Assembly: GCA_009733575.1 (NCBI GenBank)
Contig: ML769442.1
Coordinates: forward strand, 210,666 to 274,665
Source of the DNA: Gymnopus androsaceus JB14
Lineage: Eukaryota; Basidiomycota; Agaricomycetes; Agaricales; Omphalotaceae
Direction of reading: 5' to 3'
DNA: 64,000 nt
Of the stretch, positions 1-10,353 are shown piece after piece. The translations under genes and the position numbers were made by a program. The notes beneath the pieces are model-generated. The model was given only the letters and a program-made list of their open reading frames with translations, did no database searches and had not been told where the DNA came from. How positions within the stretch are numbered: the stretch's first letter is position 1; each line of letters opens with the position of its first letter.

Positions 1-3000
1 GCGACGTATTTGGAGATTAAAGTGAGGTGAGTGCTTGTGCATTTGCGTTGTTTTGGGATATCAAAGCTCCTGTATCATACATCTATGCTTTTTCGTTAAC
101 TAAATCGTGTATGATTGCTAACATGCTTTAAACAGGTTCAGCGAGCTTAAAGAGCTTCAGAGAAAGATGCATCAGAAGGTGCTAAAGTTGAAGGCGAAGA
201 ACGAGCCAGCACACAAATTGTTGAAGTAAGTCTTTCTTTGCCTCAGGGTTGCTTTGAGTGTTCCATTTTACTCTTCACTGCGCCTCTCTTTATATCTCTG
301 TGTTTTCGTTTTTGTTTCTTGGTTTGGTTTTTCTTTGGGGTCACGGAGAAGAAAAGAAAATGCAAGATGAGCGCACTCGCAGGACAACCGTCTCGGGGGT
401 CCACCGTTCGTCCTTTCATGGTTACTACTCATGTTCTTTGGAATGATCTCCGTCTTCTAATCTCTCGTTCCTTCCCTTGCTAACCTCTGCCTTGCAAACA
501 GCAAGCTCACCGCTTCCCTCAAAACACATGAGAACACACGTGAAACCCGAAAGAAGGATACTCAGAAGCTCTTCAATGATATGAGCAAAATGTACAGTAC
601 GAATGAGGAGTTGGTTAGTATTTCGTTTTCCGCATCCTATTACCCATCCAAACCCTCCATAACATAGGAAAACCTCGCCGAAAACCTACACTCGAAACTC
701 GAGCACCTCGTCAAAGCTGAACAACAGCGCCTCAAAGAAATTCGGGACCTCGAATCCAAGGTGCGAAGGATGGAAGAAGACTGTGAGGCGCCGATAGAGG
801 AATGTCATCGCACTGTGCTGGAGGATTTGGCGAAAGATAAACAGTCGCAGATTAGAAGGGAGATGTCGGGGATCAATAGGGAGAGGAACGAGGCTGCGAA
901 TAAGAGGGATGAGTTTGAGACCGATTTGAGGCAGAGGATGGATGAAAGGGCGATGCTGGGTAGGAGAATTGAGGATGCGGAGAAGAGGTGGGTTGCATTC
1001 TTTTCGTTTTCTTCTCAATCTGCTTCTGATACACTCTTCCTCTTATTCACACAGACTCGGCCAACTAGACTCGCTCGACCATCAGAAACTTGCCCGTTTG
1101 TACGATCTTAACAAGGATGCTGCTGACGCGGTGGCTTGGCTCCGCAGGCCCGAAAACAAGAGCAGATTCCGTATGGACATAATCGAACCGGCGTTGATTA
1201 CGCTTACTGTTCCGGATAAGCGGTATGCGCCTGCGGTGGAGAATATGATGGGCCCCGAGAGGTTGAAGGTTAGTATTAATTCGAACCTTTACTGCAAACA
1301 AGCACGGAATCTCAGTTTACAAGAGACCTGCCCCCAACCACCACAGGCAGACGAATGGAGTCGGCCGAACGCCACTATCCCAATCCATCGAATTCATGAT
1401 GCGAGCTATGCTAGTCGACGGTAACCTATCTTCATTTGGTTTTGGCCTTGTCTGCACAAGCAGGCGTTCACATAAAAAAACTGTGTTCCCCATTCAGCTC
1501 TTCCTAGCGGACAAAAACACCCTTCGAAGGCATCATAGAAGAAACGTGGCTGATCTCTCTCACATCCGACCGTTTGGCTCTCTCGTCACCATCAAGAAAG
1601 ACCAACTCCGATAGTCTCAACAAAGTCACGGAGCGCGGAGAAGAAGGTCAATTCGTGGGGGTATGCACGAGATACGAAGGATATTCTTATTACTTCCCTC
1701 CACTTCCCGTGCAATTCGTGTTCGATGCCGGACATCGTGTTTCATGGCTTCCCTGTGACTTCTCCTACTCCCCTCCCTCCAATTCTTTATGGGGATGACA
1801 TCCCCTTCGAATACGGAAACGTCTGAATGCGACGCTGAACGTGGAAGGTGAACGCTTCCCACGCGATATCTCTATGCCACAAAGTGGCGGACCTAAGTCC
1901 ACAAAGATGCGCAACCCAAGCTCCACAAGCTGCCACCCTTATGCACTCGTGAGTAAAGTACTCCCTGTCCATTAGAAATTAATTTCTAATCTGAAATTGC
2001 AGTTGATTCGAAGTCCACAAGATTGCATTACAAGTCCACAAGATGGCATCCCGGACATGTGGGTAAAGACTCACTGGTCGAAAATTCCTAAACTAAATGT
2101 GAATTACAGAGTAGAGCCACAAGTTGGCGATGTTCCTTCTGACGCCGTACCCGACCCTCCATCTGTTAATAGATGATGACATCGTCATGGAAGACGCCAC
2201 CGGTGACAATCCTAGGCGTAGCGGTCGCATACGGAGACTTCCAGCTCGATATGTGGTCAATCACGTCGGTACCGCAGACGAAGGGGGGCCGGACTCAACC
2301 TACTTGAGTACATCCTCAGAACCGACAGTGAACTCGAAATAGAATGTGAAGTGACCGACTTTCCAGCCCTCGCCCAAAGTTTCATAAAGGCCGAGGTAGC
2401 ATATGCTGGAGCTGCACTCACAGAACCCATCGATGATACCGAGGAGAAGGATCCCAGCTCAATACAAGAAGCTCAATCATTGATATACTGGACGTACTGG
2501 CTTGCCGCGATTTACGAAGAACTTGAGTCGTTGAAGGAGAAAGGGGTCTACGAGGAAATCGACGAGCTCCCACAAGGAAGGAAAGCAGTAGGATCGAAAT
2601 GGGTCTTGCATATCAAACGAGACAAGAATGGTCTCATAGCTCGGTTCAAAGCCAGACTCGTTGCGAAGGGATTCACGCAAATACCCGGTCAAGATTTCAC
2701 CCTACACCTTTGCTCCTGTTGCCCGTTGGGAATCAATGCGCACCATCCTCGCTCTAGTCGCTGAGCATGACATGGAGTTACGACAAGTGGACATGAAAAC
2801 AGCTTACCTGAATGGACCCCTAGATGAAAAATATACCATGCGTAAACCCTCCATCGCTGGTTCTGGTTACTGGAGGCTTCGAAAAGGGCTATACGGCCTA
2901 AAGCAATCCGGACGACAATGGTATCGGGAGTTGAACTACAAACTCGAGACCATAGGGTTCAAGCGGACAGAATCGGACTGGAGTGTGTACATGCGAACCA

Positions 3001-5664
3001 AGGANNNNNNNNNNNNNNNNNNNNNNNNNGTGGTTTCATTCCTCCTTGACTTCTTACTTGCTTCCTCTTTGCTGACTGCTTTGTAAACTAGACTTTCGTC
3101 GCTCAATGCCGTGAAGACTACGACCTTTTTGAACGAACTGGTGAACGACCAACAGGCTATAGGACGAAAGGCTTGGATATCGACGTGGTTTAGGGCCTCT
3201 GAAACGAAGATTCCGATCAACCAATGAACGCAGACGAGGTACGGTTTAAAGCGCAAATCATCATTCAAACTTGTGTGCTTATTCTGAACATACTTAGATG
3301 CACGCCCTGCATTTCGATGGATACATCTCCGACTACGTTGTCTGTCCTCCTGCGATGATGTTTTTCCTACAGCACGATATGTCGATTCATAGAATCGTAC
3401 GTTTTCTTCGTGTTGTTGTTTTGCTTGTCGTGTGGCTGATCCTCTCCCCTGCCTTGCCTATCACATAGGCCATTGCCCTCAAACCATCCAGCGTTAGCAT
3501 CCCTGACGCCACAGCTGCCGTCGCTCGTTCAGGCGGAGCAACCTTCATTGTCGGCTCCGTCGTCAATCAGGTTTACACGCTCTCGTTACGGAAGGAAGGC
3601 TGTTAGCAATTTGACGAGGGAGATCAGAAAAGATGTCAAGTGGTTGGCAGCCACTACGGGTATGTTTTCGTGTTTTTTTTTTCTTTCTTCTTTGTCCTGG
3701 CTCTCTTCTCAACATGATTTGTCTTTTAACAGCCGACGGAAACCAAAAACGCTCGATCCAAGAAGAGATTACACGGTTCAAGGTCGACATTGGCGGGCAT
3801 GACGAGGAGATTGAGAAGATGAAGAAAGCGGGAAAGCAGATTGAAGCTGAGGCGAAGGAGATTGATGAGAAAGCGGTGAGTGTGGTGTTTTTTCACTTGT
3901 TGTCGGATCTTCGAGTGGTGCTGATTACATGTTTAATGTTTAGAACAAGATCAAGGCTCGGGTTGATGATGCGAAGAAAGCTCAAGCGGATAAAACTAGG
4001 CTGCAGCAGGGGTTAGGTAATGTGTCCCATTATTCTACCTCTTCCCTTCTGTCGAACTTTCCACTGATTATTCTCTGCCATAGCTCGAGAAAAGAACAAA
4101 CTTCAGCAGAAAAGAGCTGCGCCATCTGTTGACGAAGAGCGTGCCGAAATCCAGACTCAGTTGCTTAACAATGCGAAGAAGAGGGCGAAGATTGTAAAGG
4201 AGTACGTCGTGAGTATCCCGTTCTTTACATCGCTCTTTCGTAGGTCTCTTTATCGACTAATGATTGCTCAATACCACGTTTCCTAGGCCCTTGCCAAGCG
4301 AGTCGCTCTTGAGCAAATGGAAACCACCCGGGTCGGGCTCGAATACCTCCAGGTCAACGCCAACAAGATTGCACTGCAAGAACTATGCAACAAGAAGGAC
4401 GAAAAGTTCAACAAGGCGTTGGAGGAGTTCGAGAAAAGTACGTCCGTCCATCAAGTCCCGAATATCCACTAATGCTTTCTTTTAGTCCACGCCGAATACG
4501 ACGAAGTCAAGAAACATTCCAAGGATTTGCTCGCGGAGCTTCGCGATGCGATTGACAGCGCATCCGACGAGATCCGGGAACAATTCGAGGCGAAGCAAAC
4601 GAAGCGCGAAGAGTACGAGGTCGCATGCACTGCGGCCAAGGAGAATGGTACCGCCCCTCCCTCTACCGAAGGAGTAGACCTCAGGTCGGCAGACGAGTGT
4701 CGGGCTGAGCTTGAGACGCAGGAAGCCCAATTAGAGTTGGTGAGCAAGACGCAGCCGGGGGTCATTGAACAGTACGAGAAGAGGAAGAGAGATGTGAGTA
4801 ATTTGTTTCCTGGTTTTGTACTGGTGCTAACCGGCGAATGAAATTAGATCGAGCAACTAGAAAAGACGTTGGAGGAAAAGCAGAGGAATGCTGCCAAACT
4901 TGAGCGAAGCATTAAATCGACTCTGGTACATTTTTCCCTACTTTTTGCTTTGGAAAATTTAACGATTTGTACGTTAGGACCGCTGGAAGCCTGCCTTGGA
5001 ACAACTTGTCGGAAGCATTGGACAAAAGTTCTCTGCTGCCTTTGATCGTACGTTCTGCTGTGTGCTACCGGTAAAACTTTGTCATTGATGAATCTCTTTA
5101 GGTATTGGATGTGCTGGCGAAATTCGAATCAGCGAGAACGAAGACTATGACAAGTGGGCTATCGACATTCTTGTCAAGTTCCGTGACGATGAGAAGCTGC
5201 AGCTGCTCACGGGCCAGCGACAATCTGGCGGGGTATGCTTTTTTTTCTCCTTCCGCGTTGCTGAACTAACCGTTAATACAGGAACGCTCCTTGACGACTA
5301 TCCTATATCTCATGAGCTTGACTGAAGAAGCCCGTGCGCCATTCTCGCTTGTCGATGAAATCAACCAGGTGAGTATCTTGTGCAGCTTTCCCTCCATTGG
5401 CCCCTTACCAAACTCTTCAAGGGAATGGATCAACGTGCCGAACGCGTTGTACACAATAGCATGGTCGACGTCACCTGCAAAGATGATGCAGCGCAGTATT
5501 TCCTCATCACACCCAAGCTGCTCCCCGACCTCAAGTACCACGAGCGAATGAAGATCTTGTGCGTTAACAATGGAGAGTGGCTTCCGGACGAGACCCGTGT
5601 CGGCAATTTGATGAACTTGATTGAAGGGTATATCGGGAGAAACAGAGCAACTGCCGGGCATTAG
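1..5664 (+). CDS. smc5: SMC5-type chromosome maintenance ATPase, 5' end outside window
   Basis: SMC5 is the ATPase partner of SMC6 in the SMC5/6 DNA-repair complex. Visible in order: part of the N-terminal coiled coil, hinge (about 1055-3396), C-terminal coiled coil, then the ABC signature QSGGERS and Walker B-like PFSLVDEINQGMD, ending in stop TAG at 5662-5664. Exons I read: 1-26, 136-225, 502-613, 668-987, 1055-1268, 3092-3238, 3298-3396, 3469-3659, 3733-3875, 3944-4016, 4084-4208, 4287-4437, 4486-4793, 4848-4925, 4978-5047, 5102-5232, 5282-5368, 5422-5664. The Walker A region lies upstream of the window. SMC5 is preferred over SMC6 because of the DEINQGMD(Q/E)R-type C-terminus. Frame breaks occur near 3134, 3226 and 3580 with good protein similarity on both sides. 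They may be assembly indels close to the N gap rather than a dead gene. Confidence 0.9.
1340..3004 (+). mobile_element. Decayed Ty1/copia pol fragment (integrase C-term to RT)
   Basis: Degenerate copia polyprotein in the SMC5 intron. About 1347-1620 carries the integrase C-terminal hallmarks TPFEG-like and LSHIRPFGSLV, in changing frames. About 2200-2270 has the basic RRSGRIRRLP stretch usually found between integrase and RT. 2480-3004 is the RT N-half: WLAAIYEELESL, GSKWVLHIKRDKNG, ARLVAKGFTQ, then after a frameshift near 2700 FAPVARWESMR, QVDMKTAYLNG and KGLYGLKQSGRQWY. It stops at the N gap before the catalytic VDD motif. No LTRs are visible. Stops and at least three frameshifts make it non-functional. 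Confidence 0.85.
3005..3029. other. Assembly gap (25 N)
   Basis: A run of exactly 25 N directly follows copia RT sequence, and SMC5 intron sequence resumes after it. The true gap size is unknown and could hide the remainder of the retroelement. Confidence 0.99.
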
Positions 5665-6098
5665 ATTGGTTCGTGTGCAATTGAAAGATAGTTATTTAGA
5701 GCTTGTTAATGCATGTTACTCTATATCCTACCAAATATCGTTTCGCTCTCGTTGTATATCATACGCTACATATATTTTCAGTCAGCCACGCTTCCGGCGC
5801 TTATTCGATCGTTTCTGCTCCTAACCTTGATCTCTACTCGACAATATTTTCTGTGTTGGCTGCCCAGTTTGTACAGCTATGAATTCACTTGATATTTGGA
5901 CATTGTATCTCCACTGTCTAGCTTCAACAGATTACACCACTTCCTTGAAGCCGTAAACCAGTTTTGTCAATTCGTTCAAAAAAATGCTCGCTGCATATCT
6001 AAAGATTGCGCTCAGCTTGAAAAATTCCTCCACTCCACGTCGCACGTAGTGTCTAATTCAACATATTCTACTTTATGTATCATAAACAAGCAGCCCCA
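5665..6098. other. SMC5-SDR convergent intergenic region
   Basis: No ORF of note. The SMC5 (+) and first SDR (-) genes are convergent here. From about 5690 the sequence is a diverged copy of the start of the repeat units at 11025 and 13072, so the SDR tandem repeat begins just after the SMC5 stop codon. Confidence 0.6.
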
Positions 6099-7090
6099 CT
6101 AACTCTTCTTCACATCGGACATAGGTTCTATAGTAGCAGCAGTCAAGCCTTGTACTCCAACTCTCAAGTAACCTTTCTCCTCTTCCAAACGCTTCACAAC
6201 ATCTGGGTCAGATCTCAGCTCGTCAACGTCCCAATGTGCCCATACAAAGCGTCCATGTAGCCACGCTGCTTCAGGGGAAGCGGCCCAGACAGAAAAATCT
6301 GCTGGTAAAGCGACTAGCATACAAGGAGTCAGCATTGGAAGACAGGAGCGGAGAGCGAATCCATACTTTCATCCCAATCCAGAGCGTCCTTGTCAAAGAT
6401 TCTCGAAGCACCTTCCGAGTACAGCGCACCTGGATGGAATGAAATAATTTGAACATCCTCAGCAGGACGATCATTCGCAATATGTCCTAACAACCCCGTA
6501 AATGCAGCTTTGCTTACACCGTACGAAGCCCCTGTGGGCACCGGTGTGTGAATGGCTACCGTTGCGAGGTTGATTAGGAAAAGTCGAAGCCCCGCAGGAC
6601 GGAGAGCCTGCTTTACGAAATTCGCAGCCATGACAAAGTTACCCCCAACGTTAACGTTGAATGCGTCCATGAGATCGTTTTTGACTATGGATAAGGTGTC
6701 GGGAAGGTGAGGAACCAAGTGTGTTGCATTGAAGACTATGACATGTACGAGGATGTTTTGGGAGTGGAGGAACTCCCAGAGAGAGGAAATCGAGGTATCA
6801 GACCCGATATCGGTTTGGTGAGCCATGAAGTCTGTTCCTCCGCTATGGAATTCATCTCGAAGTTTTCCGACAGCCTCATCTAACAACCCAGCCCTCCGTC
6901 CTACGATGATAATCCTGGATGCGCGGGCCCTGGCGAAGGAACGCGCAATTTCGAGACCTATCCCATCGCCGCCACCGGTGATGAGGATGGATTTACCGGC
7001 TTGGGTAAGGGAAGGCTTCGTAGGTGAGATGGAAGGGTAGGTATCTCGATGATATGTGGGGGTTAGCTTTAGCTTGTATGGAATAGTCAT
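6099..7090 (-). CDS. Short-chain dehydrogenase/reductase, tandem copy 1
   Basis: NAD(P)-dependent SDR-family oxidoreductase; substrate unknown. Exon 1 is 7090-6367, exon 2 is 6313-6099, with a 53-nt GTATGG...CTAG intron. The Rossmann glycine motif is TGGGDGIG (about residues 32-39), a NAT motif replaces the usual NNAG, and the active site is SYGVSKAA (YxxxK). Exon 2 continues as ALPADFSVWAASPEAAWLHG and HWDVDELRSD, a C-terminus common in fungal SDRs. I chose MTIPYKLKL at 7090 because all three paralogues share it; an upstream in-frame ATG exists. About 310 residues, intact. Cytosolic by absence of a signal peptide. Confidence 0.88.
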
Positions 7091-7375
7091 TGTGGTCAAG
7101 TGTTGGGATAAGTAGCAGTACGACATAGGGCACTTTATACTCAAATAATCCTTCAGGAAGACCTCTGAGCTTGATTCGTTGTGATTGTATAGGACATCGG
7201 CAACCGTAGTTGGACATTCCTGCTTACTACTTACAGCCGCATAGCCATTCCATTAGCCTGCTCTTTACTAATAATAAAGCGGGCTATGGAGTCATTGTGG
7301 ATTTGGTCAATACAAAAGTTCAAGGCACCGGAGCACCCAAGAGGTGTCGAAGATCTTTATCTAGCACACAGTCCC

Positions 7376-7429
7376 ACGCTATCGAGACGCCGAAAGACTG
7401 GGCCTTCCTTTTTACCCTCTCGATAGCGT
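7376..7429. repeat. Foldback element, truncated copy 1
   Basis: Perfect 12-bp inverted repeat ACGCTATCGAGA (7376-7387) / TCTCGATAGCGT (7418-7429), upstream of SDR copy 1. It is the inner part of the longer foldback present upstream of copy 2. Its outer right arm has a 12-bp deletion relative to copy 2. Confidence 0.7.
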
Positions 7430-7598
7430 CTAGTAGATCACGGTTTGTGTGCAATTGAAAGATGATTTTTAAAACTTGTTTATGACGTTAAATTTCACGG
7501 AATATTCTGCCCGTTACTTTGATGGAGCGTACTCCATTTACTGTATATCCTACTCTGTCTACCTACTCTTCAGAGACATTTTAAAATACATCCCTACT

Positions 7599-7808
7599 CT
7601 AAAATTCTGCTAAAAGTCCTTTTTCAGAGGAAATCTCCGGAATGAAAGGTATCCGTTCATTCCCGCCCGCCTCCAAGAGAGCATTTGTGACATATATCAC
7701 ACCGCGCGTCGGCGCGTCACCCATCGTGCCGTATATACCATCTCCTAACTGATATTGTTTTAGTGAATGCCTGCCCAATGTTAGCGCATTTCCTAAAGGT
7801 GTGTTCAT
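7599..7808 (-). pseudogene. Possible 3' exon of a host gene split by the copia element
   Basis: Short ORF with an ordinary amino-acid mix (contains GDGIYGTMGDAP and GGNERIPFIPEI). It lies downstream, on the minus strand, of the ORF at 9961-10197, with the copia LTR element between. No family recognised. It may be the last exon of that gene, entered after an AG near 7745, but this is inference. Confidence 0.3.
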
Positions 7809-7916
7809 TGATTTTATAATTCTTTGATCTCTTTTTTAGCTCGCGAGCAATCGCGAGTCATGCAGTGAGGGACATTGACAGGGAAGAGGAAATCATTCAA
7901 TAATTCAAAATAAAAA

Positions 7917-8130
7917 TGTCAGCGGTAGTGACCGAGCATCACCTCGCAACTTAATTAGATTCCGGTTCCGGTACAATTACCTTCCTGGGACGGAGCAAGC
8001 CCCTTAGTTTCCCTTGCTCCGTACCAGGTATGTCGGACAGTTCACATAACTATATTTTACTTACTTAGTTTCCCTTGCTCCGTACCAGAGCATAGAATAT
8101 ATTCTTATTACACTCGACGTAGCGTTGACA
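7917..8130 (+). repeat. copia 5' LTR
   Basis: 214 bp, TG...CA ends. A block CTTAGTTTCCCTTGCTCCGT occurs twice in the same orientation, and GGACGGAGCAAG pairs with it in inverted orientation. Differs from the 3' LTR at three positions. Confidence 0.95.
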
Positions 8131-8150
8131 GGTTATGGGCCCCGTGCTCT
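8131..8150 (+). promoter_or_regulatory. Primer-binding site, copia-type half-tRNA(iMet) primer
   Basis: GGTTATGGGCCC follows the 5' LTR directly. It is complementary to the anticodon arm of initiator tRNA-Met (GGGCCCATAACC), not to a tRNA 3' end. Drosophila copia is known to use such a cleaved tRNA half; use here is inferred from the match. Confidence 0.75.
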
Positions 8151-8258
8151 AGAAATCAGCGCATACATTCTAGGAGTAACAACAATCTCACTACCACAAA
8201 TCTCACTACCACCTAAAACCATCACTCCCTCATACATCAGCTCATCTACACACTTGTC

Positions 8259-8681
8259 ATGGCTGAAAACACCGATGATAGGGAAAAGGCTGACTGGAAA
8301 CGCCTCACCCTTACCCCTATTAAGGAAAGCGAAGATGGCTCGAACAATTACCACGAGTTCAAAACGAAAGCTATCCTCAAACTCGATGCTATAGGAGACT
8401 GGAAATATATTGGCGGACCAGAATATAACCCGCCTACAATCCCAGAACTCCAACACAGCCTAGAAATCGAAGGTATCGACCCTGAAGGGAATAAGGTGAC
8501 CGTGAGGACTCCAGGTAATGAGATCGTTGTCCAGGTTGCGAAGGACGAAGCGAAATCCTGGCTAGAAGGCGACAAAAGAACATTGTCGATCATCGTAGAA
8601 GCAGTCCCCGTTCAGAAGTTGTACGTCGTCCATGGGTGCGAGTCAGCCCACGCTGCATGGCACGCACTCAAGAACGAGTAA
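8259..8681 (+). CDS. copia gag (truncated)
   Basis: 140 codons beginning MAENTDDREKADW, with copia-gag features YHEFKTKAILKLDAIGDW (capsid N-terminal region) and AKSWLEGDKRTLSIIVEAV then HAAWHALKNE. A TAA ends the frame where gag would normally continue (RTREQLGSILDKISLF follows in frame). Full-length copia gags are about twice this length and end in a CCHC knuckle, which is missing. The product, if made, would lack RNA-binding ability. Confidence 0.85.
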   Translation: MAENTDDREKADWKRLTLTPIKESEDGSNNYHEFKTKAILKLDAIGDWKYIGGPEYNPPTIPELQHSLEIEGIDPEGNKVTVRTPGNEIVVQVAKDEAKSWLEGDKRTLSIIVEAVPVQKLYVVHGCESAHAAWHALKNE

Positions 8682-8734
8682 CGAACCCGTGAACAGCTCG
8701 GCAGCATATTGGATAAAATCTCTCTTTTTAGGGG

Positions 8735-9779
8735 TCAGAACGCTCATACGTAACAACGAGTGTAGATGACATGCTCATAGCCTCGACTTCCAAGCACGAA
8801 TCGGACGCGGTTATCAATGCCCTTGCTTCCCTCTTCGAAATCACTGACAACGGATCCCCTACATTCCATCTTGGATGCGGTATCACCCGCGACAGAGATA
8901 ACCGTACCTTGAAGATCGACCAACGAACCTTCACACAATCCATTCTTCGAGAATTCGGGTTCGAGAACTGTAACCCTGTACACACTCCCATGGACCCGGG
9001 CAAACGTTTATCGCCACAAGTCACTCCACTCACGCCAGAAGAACAGAAAGTGGTGGACAATTTCCCGTATTGCGCCGTAGTCGGGAAGTGTATGTATCTC
9101 GCCACATGTTCCCGTTCGGACATCAGTTACACGGTTCGAGAACTTGCTGGATACATGGTTAATCATGGACCATCTCATGTTGCCGCCGCGAAACATCTTC
9201 TGCGTTACTTGAAGGGAACGCAGACATACGGAACAGTATTGGGATCAACGAATGCAGTTTACCCAACCATATGGGCACTCTCTGATTCGGATTGGGGAAT
9301 GGGTGAAGGCAGGAAATCAATATCTGGCTTCGTCATCATGATGGGCAATTCTGCACTGTCTTGGAGCTCGAAGCAACAGGGTGTCGTTGCACTATCATCG
9401 TGCGAGGCAGAATACTTGGCATCGACCCACTGCACATCGAGAAGTGTTATGGTTCAGGAATTTTTTCGCTGAATTAGGATTTCCCCAGTACTCTCCGACG
9501 ACAATCTTTTGCGACAACCAAGGAGCAATCACATGTACTCATGACCCTCACGCGCACAGCAAGATGAAGCACATTTCAATACGCGAGCACTTCATTCGCG
9601 ACTGCATCTCGAAGAGACAAATCGACGTTATCTACATCTCGAACAAGGACAATTTTGCCGATATACTTACTAAACCTTTGCATAGAACGCTACATACACG
9701 ATGGGCGACCATGCTCAGACTAGATGCTGGTCAAGGGGGGGTGTCAGCGGTAGTGAGCGAGCATCACCTCGCAACTTAA
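8735..9779 (+). pseudogene. copia pol remnant: RT C-half and RNase H
   Basis: Begins at the internal-deletion junction (about 8735) just before VDDMLIAS, the end of the RT active site. It then reads through RT thumb motifs (FGFENCNPVHTPMDPG, CMYLATCSRSDI) and RNase H (SDSDWGMGEGRKSISGF, WSSKQQGVVALSSCEAEY). A frameshift near 9445 moves the rest (FCDNQGAITCTHDP, HISIREHFIRD, NFADILTKPLH) to another frame. It starts almost exactly where the SMC5-intron fragment stops. Confidence 0.9.
9733..9741 (+). promoter_or_regulatory. Polypurine tract
   Basis: AAGGGGGGG lies immediately before the 3' LTR, the expected place for plus-strand priming. Confidence 0.8.
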
Positions 9780-9955
9780 TTAGATTCCGGTTCCGGTACA
9801 ATTACCTTCCTGGGACGGAGCAAGCCCCTTAGTTTCCCTTGCTCCGTACCAGGTATGTCGGACAGTTCACATAACTATATTTTACTTACTTAGTTTCCCT
9901 TGCTCCGTACCAGAGCATAGAATATATTCTTATTACGCTCGATGTAGCGTTGACA
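9742..9955 (+). repeat. copia 3' LTR
   Basis: 214 bp, near-identical to the 5' LTR. Followed by AAAAA, the 5-bp target duplication. Confidence 0.95.
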
Positions 9956-9960
9956 AAAAA

Positions 9961-10197
9961 CAAATACTTACGTCCCACTGCTGCAAGTCGCTGAATACAT
10001 GCCTTGAAATACATGCCTTGATAATCCCACGAGAGAGTGTCGTTGACGGTAAGTACTATTATCACTGTACGTATAATTCGTAGCAAAGAGAAACGAGTCA
10101 CGCGAAGAGCGCCCTCCATTTCCGCCACCGAGTCCCGGCCGACGCCGGAAATCCTAAGCTCATTGTCGCGACAATAACAGCAGAACATAGGTTGCAA
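9961..10197 (-). pseudogene. Possible 5' exon of a host gene interrupted by copia
   Basis: Minus-strand ORF with FSLLRIIRTVIIVLTVND and ACIQRLAAVG, family not recognised. It meets a strong donor, GTAAGTATTTG, at about 9974-9964, a few bases before the target duplication. If real, the LTR element entered an intron of this gene and the ORF at 7599-7808 may be a downstream exon. Low confidence because the coding potential is weak. Confidence 0.3.
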
Positions 10198-10353
10198 AAC
10201 TAATTAGAAGGCGAAGTAAATTACAGGAGAAATACAAATTTTAGAGCACTTCCTCAAAAACTGATTAGGTTCACAACCAACGGAGTACGTTTTGATGTAA
10301 GAGTAAGCCGAGAAAGTAGGAAATTGAGTAGGAGTGGAATTTTCCGTGAAAAG

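Larger units (their letters stand above)
1269..3091 (+). other. 1.8 kb SMC5 intron hosting a copia insertion
   Basis: The SMC5 reading frame runs up to a GTTAGT donor at 1269 and resumes in phase after a TAG acceptor at 3091 (a CTGAC branch-like motif sits about 20 nt before). Other introns of this gene are 48-276 nt. Everything between is native intron ends plus copia sequence and an N run, so the insertion sits inside one intron and leaves both splice sites in place. Confidence 0.75.
7917..9955 (+). mobile_element. Internally deleted Ty1/copia LTR retrotransposon
   Basis: A 2039-bp element bounded by two 214-bp LTRs (three differences between them) that start TGTCAGC and end TTGACA. It is flanked by AAAAA target duplications at 7912-7916 and 9956-9960. 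It has a primer-binding site, a gag ORF, the second half of RT plus RNase H, and a polypurine tract. Protease, integrase and the first half of RT are missing, so it is non-autonomous. High LTR identity points to a recent insertion. Confidence 0.95.

Noticed and set aside
7210..7458. Small protein gene upstream of SDR copy 1 (also 12792-13022)
   Set aside because: The frame is open in both tandem copies only because the DNA is duplicated; it runs through the foldback repeat and has no start context or domain.
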